Numbered from the stretch's first letter, positions 32,433-43,831 are shown. The stretch: DNA of 64,000 bases from Apirhabdus apintestini (GCA_033977085.1 CP138906.1:1984001-2048000), one strand, 5' to 3'. Program-made: numbers and translations. Notes: generated by a model from the letters alone, not told the origin.

Positions 32433-32675
32433 ATGCGTATTGAAATTACCCTCGCCAAAGCAACGCCGCTCCCGCCGGGCGCCGTAGATGCGCTAAGCGA
32501 AGAGCTAACGCGACGTATTGAAGCGGCATTTCCGGATATTCCCGGTCAGGTGCAGGTACGCTACGCCGCAGGCAACAATCTATTCGTGCTCGGTGCTTCC
32601 AGCGAAGACAAAGCGCGTATCAGCGAAATCCTTCAGGAAACCTGGGAAAGCGCCGACGACTGGTTTTATTCCTGA
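32433..32675 (+). CDS. dinI: DNA damage-inducible protein I
   Basis: Small modulator (80 residues) that binds and stabilises RecA filaments in the SOS response. MRIEITLAKATPLPPGAVDAL starts the protein, and the acidic C-terminal helix SEILQETWESADDWF that mimics DNA is conserved. Preceded by a LexA box and followed by a terminator, so it is transcribed alone. Intact. Confidence 0.96.
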   Translation: MRIEITLAKATPLPPGAVDALSEELTRRIEAAFPDIPGQVQVRYAAGNNLFVLGASSEDKARISEILQETWESADDWFYS

Positions 32676-32696
32676 CGCGATTTTGTGCCAGGGTTT

Positions 32697-32719
32697 ACGG
32701 GCGTCGCCGCCCGTTTTTT
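32697..32719 (+). terminator. dinI terminator
   Basis: Hairpin ACGGGCG-TCGC-CGCCCGT followed by TTTTT, 22 bases after dinI. Confidence 0.88.
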
Positions 32720-32925
32720 ACTCTTCATATAAACCACCGGCTTTTTTATCTCACCGCGCTATTACGCTATCGGAGGACGGGCCTCGCAGTAATAAAAAGG
32801 CAAATTCCCCCGTTGTTTAAACGAGATATTCTTAATATTATTTTTTGATATAATTAATCTGCTTCACAATAAAATCGCATTAGCCTCAAAGTCCGTTGTC
32901 ATTAAACACGTATTACGGGGGTATG

Positions 32926-33180
32926 ATGAAGAATAATCATGAAGTGATTCAAACGCATCCCCTTGTAGGATGGGATATCAGTACTGTAGACAATTACGAT
33001 GCGTTAATGCTCCGCCTGCACTATCTGACGGCAAATCAATCCACGCCAGATGAAACTGAAGTTGGCCAAACGCTATGGCTGACAACCGATGTCGCCCGGC
33101 AATTCATCTCCATTCTTGAGGCCGGGATCGCTAAAATTGAGTCAGGTGATTATCAGGATGATGTATTCAGAAAGCATTAA
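32926..33180 (+). CDS. bssS: biofilm regulator BssS
   Basis: Homologue of E. coli BssS (YceP), a small protein linked to biofilm formation and signalling. EVIQTHPLVGWDISTVDNYDALMLRLHY and EVGQTLWLTTDVARQFISILE are nearly the same as in E. coli. Two adjacent ATG codons (32923 and 32926) are possible; I take the second because the GGGGG upstream is better spaced and it gives the E. coli length of 84. Intact. Confidence 0.93.
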   Translation: MKNNHEVIQTHPLVGWDISTVDNYDALMLRLHYLTANQSTPDETEVGQTLWLTTDVARQFISILEAGIAKIESGDYQDDVFRKH

Positions 33181-33213
33181 CCTGCTATGACGCCGGGTTT
33201 CCATGATGAAGTA

Positions 33214-33239
33214 TAAAAAGCGCCTCTGGCGCTTTTTTA
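33214..33239 (+). terminator. bssS terminator
   Basis: Hairpin AAAAAGCGCC-TCT-GGCGCTTTTTT, with A and T tails on both sides, 34 bases after bssS. Confidence 0.88.
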
Positions 33240-33524
33240 TTACTGACAGAAAAGCATTTGCCTGCAGCTTCACACTACTTATCTGACTTTATCATATTGC
33301 TGCTGCGTTAAATTTGCCTAAACGGGCCGCGGGTTTTCAGTTGTCACTTCAGGTGAAAATTACTGCGTGTTTCAATAACGGGAAATACGTATCGTTATTA
33401 GTAGTAACTTTTTCGCTAACAGGCGAAAATAACGAATGGCGAATATAAAAAACACGCTGGCGCTTGAGAGTTGAAGCCCGGTTAATTACCCTGCTAATTT
33501 CACGCTAACATGCCCGGATAAAAT
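33240..33524. other. solA upstream region
   Basis: About 285 AT-rich bases between the bssS terminator and solA. It presumably holds the solA promoter, but I see no clear -35/-10 pair and no open frame worth calling. Confidence 0.5.
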
Positions 33525-34645
33525 ATGGATTACGATTTAATTATTGTCGGGAGCGGCTCTATTGGCGCCGCGGCTGGCTATTACGCCACTCAGGCCGGGC
33601 TGCGCGTACTAATGATTGATAGCGCGCATCCGCCGCATCAGCAAGGCAGCCATCACGGTGAAACGCGCCTCATCAGGCACGCCTACGGCGAAGGTGAAAA
33701 ATATGTCTCCCTGGCGTTAAGATCGCAAACGCTCTGGGATGAACTGCAGCAATTGAGTGAAAAACGTCTGTTCACTCAAACCGGTGTCCTCAATATTGGC
33801 CCGGCAGACAGTGTATTTTTAAGCAATGTTGCCCACAGCGCCAGCCAGTGGCAAATACCGCTGGAAAAAATTAATGCCCGCGAGTTAATGGCCCGCTGGC
33901 CGCAAATTCGCGTCCCTGAATATTTTATTGGCATGTTTGAACCCAACGGCGGGGTGCTCAACAGTGAAGATGCGGTCGCTTTATTTATTCGCCTGGCCTG
34001 TGAGGCAGGCTGTGCGCAGCTATTTAACTGCCCGGCAACGGCCATTCGACAAACGGAAAACGGCATCGAAGTCGATACAGCGGAAGGCTGCTGGCGCGGC
34101 GCGAAATTACTTCTCAGCGCCGGAACCTGGGCAGGAAAGTTGCTTCCATCACTGCCCATTACGCCTATCCGGAAAGTTTTCGCCTGGCATCAGGCGGACG
34201 GGCTCTTTAGTACCGAAAATCATTTTCCGGCATTTACCGCTGAACTTGAGAATGGCGACAGTTTTTACGGTTTCCCATCTCAAAACAACGCGCTAAAAAT
34301 TGGCAAACATAGCGGCGGGCAGCCTATCAGTAGCCCTGAGCAACGCGCGCCTTTCGGCACAACAGTCAGTGATGGCAGCGAGGCATTTACTTTTTAAGGC
34401 AAATTCTTCCTGGCACCGGCGTCTGTTTGCACGGAGAAGCCTGTAGTTATGATAATTCTCCTGATGGCGATTTTATCATCGATACCTTACCGCAAGCCCC
34501 TGACGCACTGGTCATCACCGGCCTTAGCGGGCACGGGTTTAAATTCGCACCGGCGCTAGGGGAAATCGCCTGCCGCTTTGCGCAGGGTCACTCCATAACC
34601 CCGGCGCTCGCCTCGTTCAGGCTATCACGCTTTAAGCAAGCCTGA
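33525..34645 (+). CDS. solA: N-methyl-L-tryptophan oxidase (one frameshift)
   Basis: Flavoenzyme of the sarcosine-oxidase family. The FAD-binding motif LIIVGSGSIGAAAGYYAT is at the N-terminus, followed by QGSHHGETRLIRHAYGEG. The cysteine that carries FAD is expected in CLHGEACSYDNSPD. A five-base T run at 34391-34395 needs six, splitting the gene at EAFTF-LRQILPG. Restored length about 373 residues, normal. Confidence 0.93.
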
Positions 34646-35065
34646 TGTCCTTCTTCCCGGATGCTAAGTAATTTCGGCCGCGCTGCGCGGCCCTGCCTGT
34701 CTGCTTCGTTATTTCGCCGAAAACCGCGCTACGCGTTATCAGATTTACCGTCTTTGGTGTCAGGTGCGCCGTCTCATTTTGCCCACTGGCGACAGGCCGG
34801 ACGGGGTGTAGCGTTCTCTTTCATCACGCCTCCTCTTCCCAAATATACTGTGCCAATATCTGGATGACATCCTTGTAATTCCCACACTACCGGTGTCCTC
34901 AACGGTGCGACAACGTATATTATTTCAAGATTAAGGCGAAACTACCGGCGAGTTATTCAATTTTTTTGATATTAAAAAACAAATGGTTTTATTGTTATAT
35001 TTTTGTTGCATTTAAGTTTACTCCACGCCAGATTGGGGCTTCGCTTTACTTCGAGGCAACCTGAA
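34646..35065. other. gap between solA and yceJ
   Basis: About 420 bases. A GC-rich perfect inverted repeat GGCCGCG-CTG-CGCGGCC at 34676-34692 may end solA transcripts but lacks a T-tract. The right half, from about 34900, is AT-rich and presumably contains the yceJ-yceI promoter. The short E. coli gene yceO is not found. A 68-codon plus frame at 34661 has no support. Confidence 0.5.
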
Positions 35066-35611
35066 ATGCGCTGGCGAAATACGCAGGAAAAATACGGTTA
35101 CATGACTGTCGCTTTGCACTGGACAACCGCTCTGTTGATATATGGAATGTTCGGACTGGGGTTGTGGATGGTCACACTGGGCTACTACGACAAGCTGGTA
35201 CCACACGGCGCCAGAACTCCATAAAAGCATTGGCGTAATACTATTTTTTATCATGCTGGCCCGAGTTATCTGGCGCAGCCTTTCTCCTTCAACGCCGTTA
35301 GAAACCCATTCACGCATGACGCAAATAGTCGCAATCGCGGCCCATCACCTCATGTATATGCTTATTTTTGCCGTTATGATAAGCGGATATCTCATCGCAA
35401 CGGCTGACGGTAAACCTATCAGCGTTTTCGGCTGGTTTACTCTTCCGGCCCTGCTTAGCGGCGAAGGAGAACAGGCTGATATCGCAGGACGCGTACATCT
35501 CTGGCTGGCCTGGGGCTTATTGGGCTTTCTGCGCTACACGCCCTTGCCGCGCTCAAACATCACTTTATCGACAAAGATGCCACGCTCAGCCGCATGCTGA
35601 GCAAATCGTGA
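35066..35611 (+). CDS. yceJ: cytochrome b561-family protein YceJ (two frameshifts)
   Basis: Membrane dihaem cytochrome b561 homologue, about 181 residues with four membrane helices. Candidate haem histidines lie in MTVALHWTTALLIYGMF, in ELHKSIGVILFF and in AALKHHFIDKDATLSRML near the end. Shifts: an extra base at 35192-35193 and one near 35530. It lies 22 bases before yceI, as in the E. coli yceJI operon. Confidence 0.88.
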
Positions 35612-35633
35612 CCCTTTACTCTGGAGAATCACT

Positions 35634-36205
35634 ATGAAAAAAATTTTCGCATTTTGGCCCTTACTGCACTGCTCGCCACCAGCGCCTCTGCATTTGCCGC
35701 CGATTACAAAATCGCCACGGAAGGCCAGCACGCTTTCGTTAATTTTCGTATCCAGCATTTAGGCTATAGTTGGCTTTATGGTACTTTCAAAGATTTTCAG
35801 GGCACCTTTAGTTTTGATGAAAAAGATCCCACGGCGGACAAAGTTAATGTTTCTATCGACACGGCCAGTATTGATACCAACCACGCAGAGCGTGATAAAC
35901 ACCTGCGCAGCGCCGATTTTCTGAATGTCAGTAAATATCCTCAGGCAACATTTACCTCAACGTCGGTGAAGAAAGCGCAAGATGCACTACAAATTGAAGG
36001 AAAATTTACGTTAAACGGCGTCACAAAGCCGCTGACACTACAGGCCAAACTCATGGGCAAAGGTGACGATCCGTGGGGCGGAAAACGCGCAGGCTTTGAA
36101 GCTAAAGGGAAAATTCATCTGAAAGACTTTAACATTAATAAAGATTTAGGGCCGGCCGCGCAGGATGCCGAACTGATTATTTCCGTCGAGGGTATCCAAC
36201 AGTAA
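35634..36205 (+). CDS. yceI: YceI periplasmic protein (one frameshift in signal peptide)
   Basis: Secreted lipocalin-like protein that binds isoprenoid-type lipids in homologues. The signal peptide (MKKIFRILALTALLATSASAFA) is broken by a missing base in the T run 35644-35647; the mature part is intact and highly conserved (GQHAFVNFRIQHLGYSWLYG, DKHLRSADFLNVSKYPQATF). Restored length 190 residues. E. coli yceA, next on this side, is absent. Confidence 0.92.
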
Positions 36206-36514
36206 CCCTCCCGCGCGGTTGCAGCAACTTTGACGCCGCGCGGGTAGTTATTCACACCCGGCTCACCACAACTATCACCCTACATAAACAGTGCGGGTGA
36301 AGGAGAGCATGCACGCGGCGCAGCCCCTACTCAGCGTAACCCTTAACATAATATTAAGGGCGTAATATCAGCGCGCCCGTTGCCCTTAATCGTTACCGGC
36401 GCATCCATGAATGTTATCCGGGAGAACACTCAGGCTGTCACTGGATTTTGGCGAACCCAAAAAAATGTCACAATAGGCGTAAATGTAAGTTATTTTCCTG
36501 AATACAGGATCGTC
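36206..36514. other. gap between yceI and lpxL
   Basis: About 310 bases without a gene. An inverted repeat CCCGCGCGG / CCGCGCGGG at 36210-36243 after yceI may be its terminator. A second, CCCTTAA-N7-TTAAGGG, is at 36340-36360. The lpxL promoter should lie in the right half. Confidence 0.5.
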
Positions 36515-37434
36515 ATGACACAGTTACCACAGTTTTCTCGCGCACTATTACATCCCCGATACTGGCTGACCTGGCTGGGTATTGGCGTACTTTATCTCAT
36601 CGTTCTACTCCCTTATCCGGTCATCTGGCAACTTGGGCGTATTTTAGGCCGCGCCGCCGGACATCTCATGAAAAAACGGGCGCACATAGCGCACCGAAAT
36701 ATTGAGCTTTGCTTCCCGGACATGCCTGAATCCGAGCGCCAGCAATTAGTCAAAAAAATTTCGAATCTGTAGGAATGGGTCTGCTGGAAACCGGAATGGC
36801 CTGGTTCTGGCCCGACTGGCGCATTGAAAAATGGTTCGATGTCACGGGCTTCGATCCGGTCACAAAATTGTATGAAGAAAAGCGTGGCATTCTGCTTATC
36901 GGGGTGCATTTTCTTACCCCGGAGCTGGGTGCACGCATTTTTGGCATGCACGCGCCCGGCATTGGCGTTTATCGCCCCAACGATAATCCCTTACTCGACT
37001 GGCTGCAGACATGGGGCCGCATGCGCTCCAACAAGTCCATGATTAACCGAAAAGATTTGAAAGGTATGATCCGGGCGCTGAAGCAGGGCGACGTTATCTG
37101 GTATGCACCCGATCATGATTATGGTCCTCGTAACAGCGTCTTCGTGCCGTTTTTTGCCGTTGAACAGGCGGCAACGACTTCTGGCACCTGGATGCTGGCC
37201 AAAACGTCTAAAGCCAGCATTGTTCCTTTTGTTCCGCGCCGTAAGCCGAACGCGAAAGGATATGAGCTTATTATGCTTCCTCCGGAAGAAAACCCGCCGC
37301 TGGGCAGCCCTGAAGAGACCGCTATTTGGATGAATCATATTGTAGAGCGCTGTATTCTGATGGCGCCCGATCAATACATGTGGCTGCACCGTCGCTTTAA
37401 AACGCGCCCTGAAGGCGTCCCCTCACGCTATTAA
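36515..37434 (+). CDS. lpxL: lipid A lauroyltransferase (one frameshift)
   Basis: Inner-membrane acyltransferase (HtrB) that adds laurate to Kdo2-lipid IVA. A hydrophobic N-terminal segment (YWLTWLGIGVLYLIVLLPYP) is followed by the HX4E catalytic motif in GVHFLTPELGAR and by PDHDYGPRNSVFVPFF. The A run 36752-36758 has seven bases where eight are needed, splitting the gene after QLVKK. The C-terminus YMWLHRRFKTRPEGVPSRY is the same as in E. coli. Likely sequence error. Confidence 0.94.
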
Positions 37435-37594
37435 CCACTAAACACGGCCGACGTCTCGCCGGCCGTCATTCGCGCTTAGGGCTAAAAATTGCCCTCTCAT
37501 CTTTACTTTCCCAAACCTGGTCTATTCTTTTGAGAAATCGAGCGGTTATTTTTATCACTCATCACCAGTTCCACACTTGGATAGGGAGCAAATC

Positions 37595-37957
37595 ATGACT
37601 ATGTACGCCACTCTTGAAGAAGCCATTGACGCCGCGCGTGAAGCCTATAGCGCAGAGCAAGGAGAAGATGCCGAAGTTCAGCAGTTCAATATGCAAAAAT
37701 ATATTCTGCAGGATGGCGATATCATGTGGCAGGCCGAATTCCTCGCCGATGAAACCGACGCGGGCGAGTGCTTTGCTATGTTAAGCGGTGCCGCGGCGCA
37801 GAGCGTTTACGACGGTGATTTTGACGAAATCGAACTTGCTCAGGAATGGATAGAAGAAAATACGCTGCACGAATGGGATGAGGGCGAGTTTCAACTGGAG
37901 CCGCCTCTGGATACAGAAGAAGGACAGACCGCGGCCGATGAATGGGATGAGCGCTAA
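37595..37957 (+). CDS. msyB: acidic protein MsyB
   Basis: Very acidic 120-residue cytoplasmic protein, homologue of E. coli MsyB, found as a multicopy suppressor of secretion defects. MTMYATLEEAIDAAREAY starts the protein and WDEGEFQLEPPLDTEEG is conserved near the end. ATG 37595 is chosen because it matches E. coli and has AGGGAG 8 bases upstream. The E. coli neighbour mdtG is absent. Intact. Confidence 0.94.
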   Translation: MTMYATLEEAIDAAREAYSAEQGEDAEVQQFNMQKYILQDGDIMWQAEFLADETDAGECFAMLSGAAAQSVYDGDFDEIELAQEWIEENTLHEWDEGEFQLEPPLDTEEGQTAADEWDER

Positions 37958-37973
37958 GCCGGCGGCTGGAACT

Positions 37974-38201
37974 TTACTCATAGGGTCCGTGATGCGCGTC
38001 TATCGGCAACAGTAAAGTATCGAAGATAAGTGAAAGCGGTAAATCCAAAATAGTGACATATCGCCAGGGCGTATCGCGTAAATCCCAGCGTACGCCCGGA
38101 TAATACTGCCGCCCCTCACCCTGCCCTGGCAAAGTGCGGCTGATAATGCTGCCGCATCCGCTCAGGCTTAAAGCTACCATTATCATCAATAGTGTTTTCA
38201 T
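37974..38201 (-). CDS. yceK: YceK family lipoprotein
   Basis: A 75-residue predicted outer-membrane lipoprotein (DUF1375) with a signal peptide and lipobox (LSLSGC), followed by GSIISRTLPGQG and TILDLPLSLIFDTLLLPID. Same length as E. coli YceK. Start ATG 38201. It lies downstream of opgH but behind a terminator, so it may have its own promoter. Intact. Confidence 0.94.
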   Translation of the reverse strand: MKTLLMIMVALSLSGCGSIISRTLPGQGEGRQYYPGVRWDLRDTPWRYVTILDLPLSLIFDTLLLPIDAHHGPYE

Positions 38202-38227
38202 TTTTTCTCGATATTCTTTATTTCCAT

Positions 38228-38257
38228 AAAAAATGCCGGGACAGGCCGGCATTTTTT
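38228..38257 (-). terminator. terminator after opgGH
   Basis: Strong hairpin AAAAAATGCCGG / CCGGCATTTTTT with tails suited to both strands, between opgH and yceK. Confidence 0.85.
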
Positions 38258-38320
38258 AACGTCACGATAAGATAAAGATTTTTCTCAGAATGTAAGTCGA
38301 CCCCTCAGGGAAACTCGATA

Positions 38321-38347
38321 CCGCCTTCTGCACGAAGGCGGATTTTT
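38321..38347 (+). terminator. plus-strand terminator at opgH 3' end
   Basis: Hairpin CCGCCTTC-TGCAC-GAAGGCGG followed by ATTTTTT on the plus strand. Its direction opposes opgH, so it may stop antisense or msyB-derived read-through. Confidence 0.6.
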
Positions 38348-38350
38348 TAA

Positions 38351-40880
38351 TTAATGCTGCTGCAATGCCTGTGGATTAAGCGCCAGCGTCTGATAATACT
38401 GCACCCAAGATGAGTATTTTTCAGGCGCTTGCCACACGCGATAGTGCAGGCGCGACATCGTAACAGGATCGCTTAATAACACCAGACGACGATCGCGGTG
38501 GAGCTTTTCAGGCGTCTCGTTTAATGCCTGCTCCACGTGCCTGTCACGCGCAATTTCCAGTACCTGACTGGCCCGGTGGCGCGCCGTGGCCATCGCCGTC
38601 GCCAGCGCATTCAGGGCCGGATTAAAGACCGCATGCATAAAACCGTCGTTCAGCGCGCGCGCGCGGTTGAGCGCCAGATATTTATCCGTATCTATCAGCA
38701 CCTGCGGCGGGGAATATTCCTCAGGGATCAGGAATAATTTCCAGCGGCGAGAACGCAGCCCTACCGTTGTGCGGCTTGAGATGACTGAAACAAACGGTGA
38801 CAGGATCAGGGAGAAGACAATCGGCGCCAGCCAGAACAAAAAGCGTAAATCCAGCCACGCCATACCTACCGCCCATACTAAGCCTAATAGCATTTGCGAG
38901 CCGTGACGAATAAAGGCTTCGCTCCAGGGCGTGGAATCATCATCACGCTGCGGCGAATTCCATACCACTTCCCAGCCTAAAAATGCGCTGACGACAAACA
39001 CCGTGTGAAAAAGCATACGCACCGGTGCCAGCAAAACCGAGAATAATACTTCCAGCAGCAGGGACAGCGTCACGCGGATAAATCCGCCGTAGGCTTTTGG
39101 TCCTTTACACCAGATTAAAATTACGCTCAGTAATTTAGGCAGGAACAGCAGCACCATCGTAGAAGCAAACAGCGCGATAGCCAGCTCCGGGCGCCACTGC
39201 GGCCACACAGGGAATAACTGGCGCGGCTGTAAAAAGTACTGTGGCTCCGTTAGCGCATGCACTACCTGTAGCGCGGTCGACAGCGCGAGGAACATAAACC
39301 AAAGCGGCGCCGACAGATAAGACATCACGCCGGTCAAAAATACCGCCCGATGAACCGGGTGCATGCCTTTAACCAGGAAAAGGCGGAAATTCATCAAGTT
39401 GCCATGACACCATCGGCGATCGCGCTTAAGTTCATCCAGCAAATTGGGCGGAAGCTCTTCATACGATCCGGGGAGATCGTACGCAATCCAGACTCCCCAA
39501 CCCGCTCGACGCATCAGAGCGGCTTCAACAAAGTCATGCGACAAAATCGAACCGGCGAAGGAACCTTCTCCGGGCAACGGCGCCAGCGCGCAGTGCTCAA
39601 TGAAAGGTTTCACGCGAATAATGGCATTATGCCCCCAGTAATGCGACTCTCCTAATTGCCAAAAGTGCAGCCCTGCGGTAAATAGAGGACCGTAAACGCG
39701 CGTCGCGAACTGCTGGCAGCGCGCGTAAAGCGTATCCATGCCGGAAGCTCGCGGAGAAGACTGGATAATCCCCGCGTTTGGATTCGCCTCCATCAGGCGT
39801 ACCAGCCTGTGTCAGGCAATCACCGGTCATTACCGAATCCGCATCCAGCACCACCATGTAGCTGTACTGGCTGCCCCAGCGACGGCAAAAATCATCAATA
39901 TTGCCGCTTTTGCGCTTCATACGGCGGCGGCGGCGTCGATAAAAATCTGCCCTTCACCCTGCACTTCAGCCACCAGCTCCATCCAGGCTTTCTGTTCAGC
40001 GACACAAATATCCGGATCGTAGCTATCGCTCAGGATGTACACATCAAAATGCTGCTGCTGCCCGGTTGCTTTTACAGACTCCCAGGTCGCCCGCAGACCG
40101 GCAAATACCCGGCTAACATCCTCATTACAGATAGGCATTATCAGTGCCGTACGGTGCGCAGGATTCAGCGGCTCATCGCCAACGGTTGAGGCCGAAATAC
40201 TGTACTTATCCCGCCCCATCAGCAGTTGCAAAAGCCCATCAGCGCGGTCCAAAAACCGGCGGAAATCCAGCAGAACAAAATGGCAAAAGGATAAGAATGC
40301 CGCTTTGCAGGATATAAGGCAGCAGTTGCATAAAGGAGACCCAAACATCCTGCCCTATCATGTCGCCCGGATTAATTAACGCCCAGCCCTGATACGGCAG
40401 GATAGTTTTCATATACCAGGTGGCTACCACCGTTTGCGCCAGGGTCAGCACCAATAGGATATAGCGGCGGATAGTACCGACCATACGCCACTTCTGCTCG
40501 CTTATCTGTTCCGCCTTGGACATCACGTGGTGACGCGGCGAGACGGCGCGCCCGCGCAGGCGATCCCAAAAACGCCCGACCGGGTTGGTGCGCCAGGGCT
40601 CCGGCACCATTGATGAACGATGAGTTTCCGGCATCGCCCGTAATTGAGTACGCCCCTCTGCATCCTCAATGACCTGTTCGCCGCCCAGCGCATCTGGCCA
40701 CGTACCCTCCAGCCGCGTTTTGACCGACCCTAAAGGGGAATCATCGTCGCGCGTATAGGCGTGCCCTTGCGCGTCAAGCGCCTGATGCAACACGTTTTCG
40801 TCCGCTGCCGCCAGTTCGGCTTTCCATTTATCGGAAAGCACGAGCGCGTCAACGTAGTTCTGCTTCGTCGATTTATTCAT
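38351..40880 (-). CDS. opgH: glucan glucosyltransferase OpgH (four frameshifts)
   Basis: Inner-membrane glycosyltransferase (about 843 residues) that makes osmoregulated periplasmic glucan from UDP-glucose. The catalytic core has PICNEDVSRVFAGLRATWESV, MVVLDADSVMTGDCL and the product-side KRDRRWCHGNLMNFRL. Eight or so membrane helices lie around residues 140-250 and 510-700. Shifts at 40285-40288, 40230-40233 and 39941-39945 (each one base short) and an extra base at about 39809-39811. Each repair restores near-identity to E. coli. Its start overlaps the opgG stop (ATGAATAA). Confidence 0.93.
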
Positions 40881-42426
40881 TGGCAGGTAACTGGTAGCTC
40901 CAGGTTTCACTTAGCGTTTTATCACCGTTAACCAGCGCAGCACGCATCTCGGTGGTTTTCTTCTCGTCTTTCACTTTAACCCTCAGCATCATACGCCAGC
41001 CTTTCGTTACCGGGTTGAAGCGCGCGCTATTTTCGACGATTTCGCCGTTGTCACCAATGCTGGCCTGAACGGCCACCGGTGCATCTTTTGGCAGTTTTTT
41101 CAACTGTGCGCCACTGTAGTCTACGATAAATGCAATGGTGCCATCCGGCTGGCGGGTTAAATTCGCCTGTTTCACATCACCCACGGAGCGACGGGTCTGC
41201 TGTACATAAGCACTTTCTGCATCGTGTAACTTATCTTCATCGCGGGTAAAGCGGATAGAGTACTTGAAATTCATCTCTTTACCCGGGGCAGGCAGTTGAT
41301 CCGGCGTCCAGAAAGCGACGATATTATCGTTGGTTTCATCGTTGGTGGGGATTTCCACCAGCTCGACCCGCCCTTTCCCCCAGTCTCCTTCAGGCTGCAC
41401 CCACGCGCTGGGGCGCAAATCATAACGGTCGTCTAAATCTTCATAACTATGGAAGTTACGGTTACGCTGTAATAAACCAAAGCCTTTAGGATTTTCCGTA
41501 GTAAAGGTACTGACCGCCAAATGTTTAGGATTGTTCAGAGGGCGCCAAATCCATTCACCGTTGCCCGCATGAATAGACAACCCGTTGGAATCATGCATTT
41601 CAGGGCGATAATTGGCGACGGGCGACGGCTGATTTGGCCCGAACAGGAACATGCTGGTGAGCGGAGCTACGCCAAGCTTGCCCACTTCATCACGCAAATA
41701 GATTTTTGACTGCACGTCGACAACCGAATCCTGGCCGGGACGGATAATAAAACGATAGGCGCCGGTAGCGCGGGGCGAATCCAGCAGCGCATACACTACC
41801 AGCCAGTTTGCTTTCGGCGCAGGACGCTCAATCCAGAACTCGCGAAAGCGCGGGAACTCTTCACCGGACTGCAGCGCCGTGTCTATCGCCAGGCCGCGTG
41901 CAGAAAGGCCATATACCTGCCCGGAGCCGATAATACGAAAATAGCTCGCGCCAAGCATACTGACTATTTCGTCATTCTTACCTTTATTATTGAGTGGATA
42001 CAGCACTTTGAATCCGGCAAAACCCAGGTTTTTCACTGTGTCTTTGTCGTGTTTCACTTTGCCAAAATTGAAATAATCAGGCTTATATTTGATGCGATTG
42101 ACCGATGAGGCCGTCACTTCATTAATTTTGACGGGCGTATCGAAATACATCCCTTGATGATAAAACTCAAGCTTAAATGGGGTCTTAAGTTTATTCCAGT
42201 AAGCTTTATCATGATTAAACTGGATTTGCTGATAATCCGCGTATTTCATATCGCGGAAAACGGAAGGCAAATTACTTTTAGGTGCCTCGTAACCTTTACC
42301 CGCCAGCGATTTTGCCTCTTTAGCGACGTCGTCAATCGAAAAAGCCCAAACCGAAGTGGTATAAAGGGACAGTATCACTGCAGCACCTAGCCAGCGCAGT
42401 TGTTTTATTTCTGGTTTATGTTTCAT
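40873..42426 (-). CDS. opgG: periplasmic glucan biosynthesis protein OpgG
   Basis: Periplasmic protein needed for glucan branching or release with OpgH. It has 517 residues, intact. The signal peptide (LGAAVILSLYTTSVWA) is followed by FSIDDVAKEAKSLAGKGYE and a mature part nearly the same as in E. coli, ending TLSETWSYQLPANE. I choose ATG 42426 because it gives a normal signal peptide, a few residues longer than in E. coli. It diverges from opgC. Confidence 0.95.
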   Translation of the reverse strand: MKHKPEIKQLRWLGAAVILSLYTTSVWAFSIDDVAKEAKSLAGKGYEAPKSNLPSVFRDMKYADYQQIQFNHDKAYWNKLKTPFKLEFYHQGMYFDTPVKINEVTASSVNRIKYKPDYFNFGKVKHDKDTVKNLGFAGFKVLYPLNNKGKNDEIVSMLGASYFRIIGSGQVYGLSARGLAIDTALQSGEEFPRFREFWIERPAPKANWLVVYALLDSPRATGAYRFIIRPGQDSVVDVQSKIYLRDEVGKLGVAPLTSMFLFGPNQPSPVANYRPEMHDSNGLSIHAGNGEWIWRPLNNPKHLAVSTFTTENPKGFGLLQRNRNFHSYEDLDDRYDLRPSAWVQPEGDWGKGRVELVEIPTNDETNDNIVAFWTPDQLPAPGKEMNFKYSIRFTRDEDKLHDAESAYVQQTRRSVGDVKQANLTRQPDGTIAFIVDYSGAQLKKLPKDAPVAVQASIGDNGEIVENSARFNPVTKGWRMMLRVKVKDEKKTTEMRAALVNGDKTLSETWSYQLPANE

Positions 42427-42680
42427 AAAAGTCAGCACATCCCCTTTGTGTGCTAAATTCAATTCTATCCATTCTAATGGATACTTCGACTTTCCGACAA
42501 CCAAATCACGGTCTGGTTCAGCGATAGGGTTTGTGTGTTAGCTACGAGAAGTCAAACGATTACGCTTTATTCACTTCTCCTGGAGACAGCCCGCCAGCGT
42601 TAGTGTAGGGTTAGCGCTTCAATTTAAACCGTACCGGACTTACGGATAAGGCGATTAGTCCGAGATTCTTCTGGAGTTAT

Positions 42681-43828
42681 ATGAGTAACGCACCGGCGCA
42701 ACGCGAATTCTTCCTTGATTCGATCCGAGCCTGGCTCATGCTATTAGGCATTCCCTTTCATATTTCCCTGATCTATTCAAGCCATCAGTGGCATGTAAAT
42801 AGTGCAGAACCCACGTGGTGGCTTACCCTGTTTAACGATTTCATTCATGCTTTTCGTATGCAGGTATTCTTTGTCATCTCCGGCTATTTTTCCTACATGC
42901 TTTATTTGCGCTATACGCGAGGGTATTGGTGGAAGGTCCGGGTTGAGCGCGTCGGCATTCCAATGCTAACGGCTATTCCATTATTGACGCTTCCGCAATT
43001 TCTTATGCTGCAATATGTCAGCGGCCAGGCATCAACGTGGCATCAACTCAGCTTTTACCAAAAATATAATACGCTGGTGTGGGAGTTAATTTCCCACCTG
43101 TGGTTTTTGCTGGTACTGGTGATATTTACAACCCTGGGATTGTTTATTTTTCAGAAAATAAAAAACAGTGCCAGGATGGCGATAAATAAACCGGCATCTA
43201 TGCTGCGTCTGTCGGTGATTTTTTTGATTATCGGCCTTATGTGGAGCGTGTTTCGCCATACTCTCTTTATTCTGGCTCCCGGCCTGCTCAGCGACGGGCT
43301 ATTTAATTTTGTAGTGATGCAAACGCTCTTCTATTTACCTTTCTTTATTTTGGGCGCTATAGCGTTTACGCGTCCGTCGGTAAAAGCGCTATTTACTCGC
43401 CCTTCCCCGCCTGTTTTATCGGCGCAGCGCTGGCCTTTGTCGCCTATATTGCCAATCAGCGCTTCGGGCGCGGAGACGCCTGGCTATTTGAAACCGAAGG
43501 CGTCATTACCATGTTAATGGGGCTTTGGATGACCAATGTGGTATTTTCTCTCGGGCACCGCTTGCTTAACTCGCATTCACCGCGCGTCACTTACTTCGTT
43601 AACGCCTCTCTGTTTATTTATTTAGTACACCATCCGCTCACGCTCATTTTTGGCGCGTTCATTACGCCGCATATCGCCTCGAATACGCTCGGATTTTGCG
43701 CAGGATTAGTTTTTGTTATCGGGATTGCCATTATTTTATATGAGCTACACCTACGGGTGCCGCTGCTGCGGTTTTTGTTTTCCGGAAAACCTCAGAAAAA
43801 GCGCGCGCGTCCGGCCCCTACGGCCTGA
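42681..43828 (+). CDS. opgC: glucan succinyltransferase OpgC (one frameshift)
   Basis: Multi-helix acyltransferase-3 family protein that adds succinyl groups to periplasmic glucans. REFFLDSIRAWLMLLGIPFHISLIYSS is the family start, with the catalytic His in PFHISL; FFVISGYFSYML follows. The C run 43405-43408 lacks one base, shifting the frame before AALAFVAYIANQRFGRGDAW; the C-terminal helices are intact. ATG 42681 has CTGGAG 6 bases upstream. Confidence 0.92.
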
Positions 43829-43831
43829 TGC

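Noticed and set aside
38351..40880. opgH as a set of four separate overlapping genes
   Set aside because: The four open segments follow each other exactly along the E. coli OpgH sequence. They are one gene with single-base shifts.
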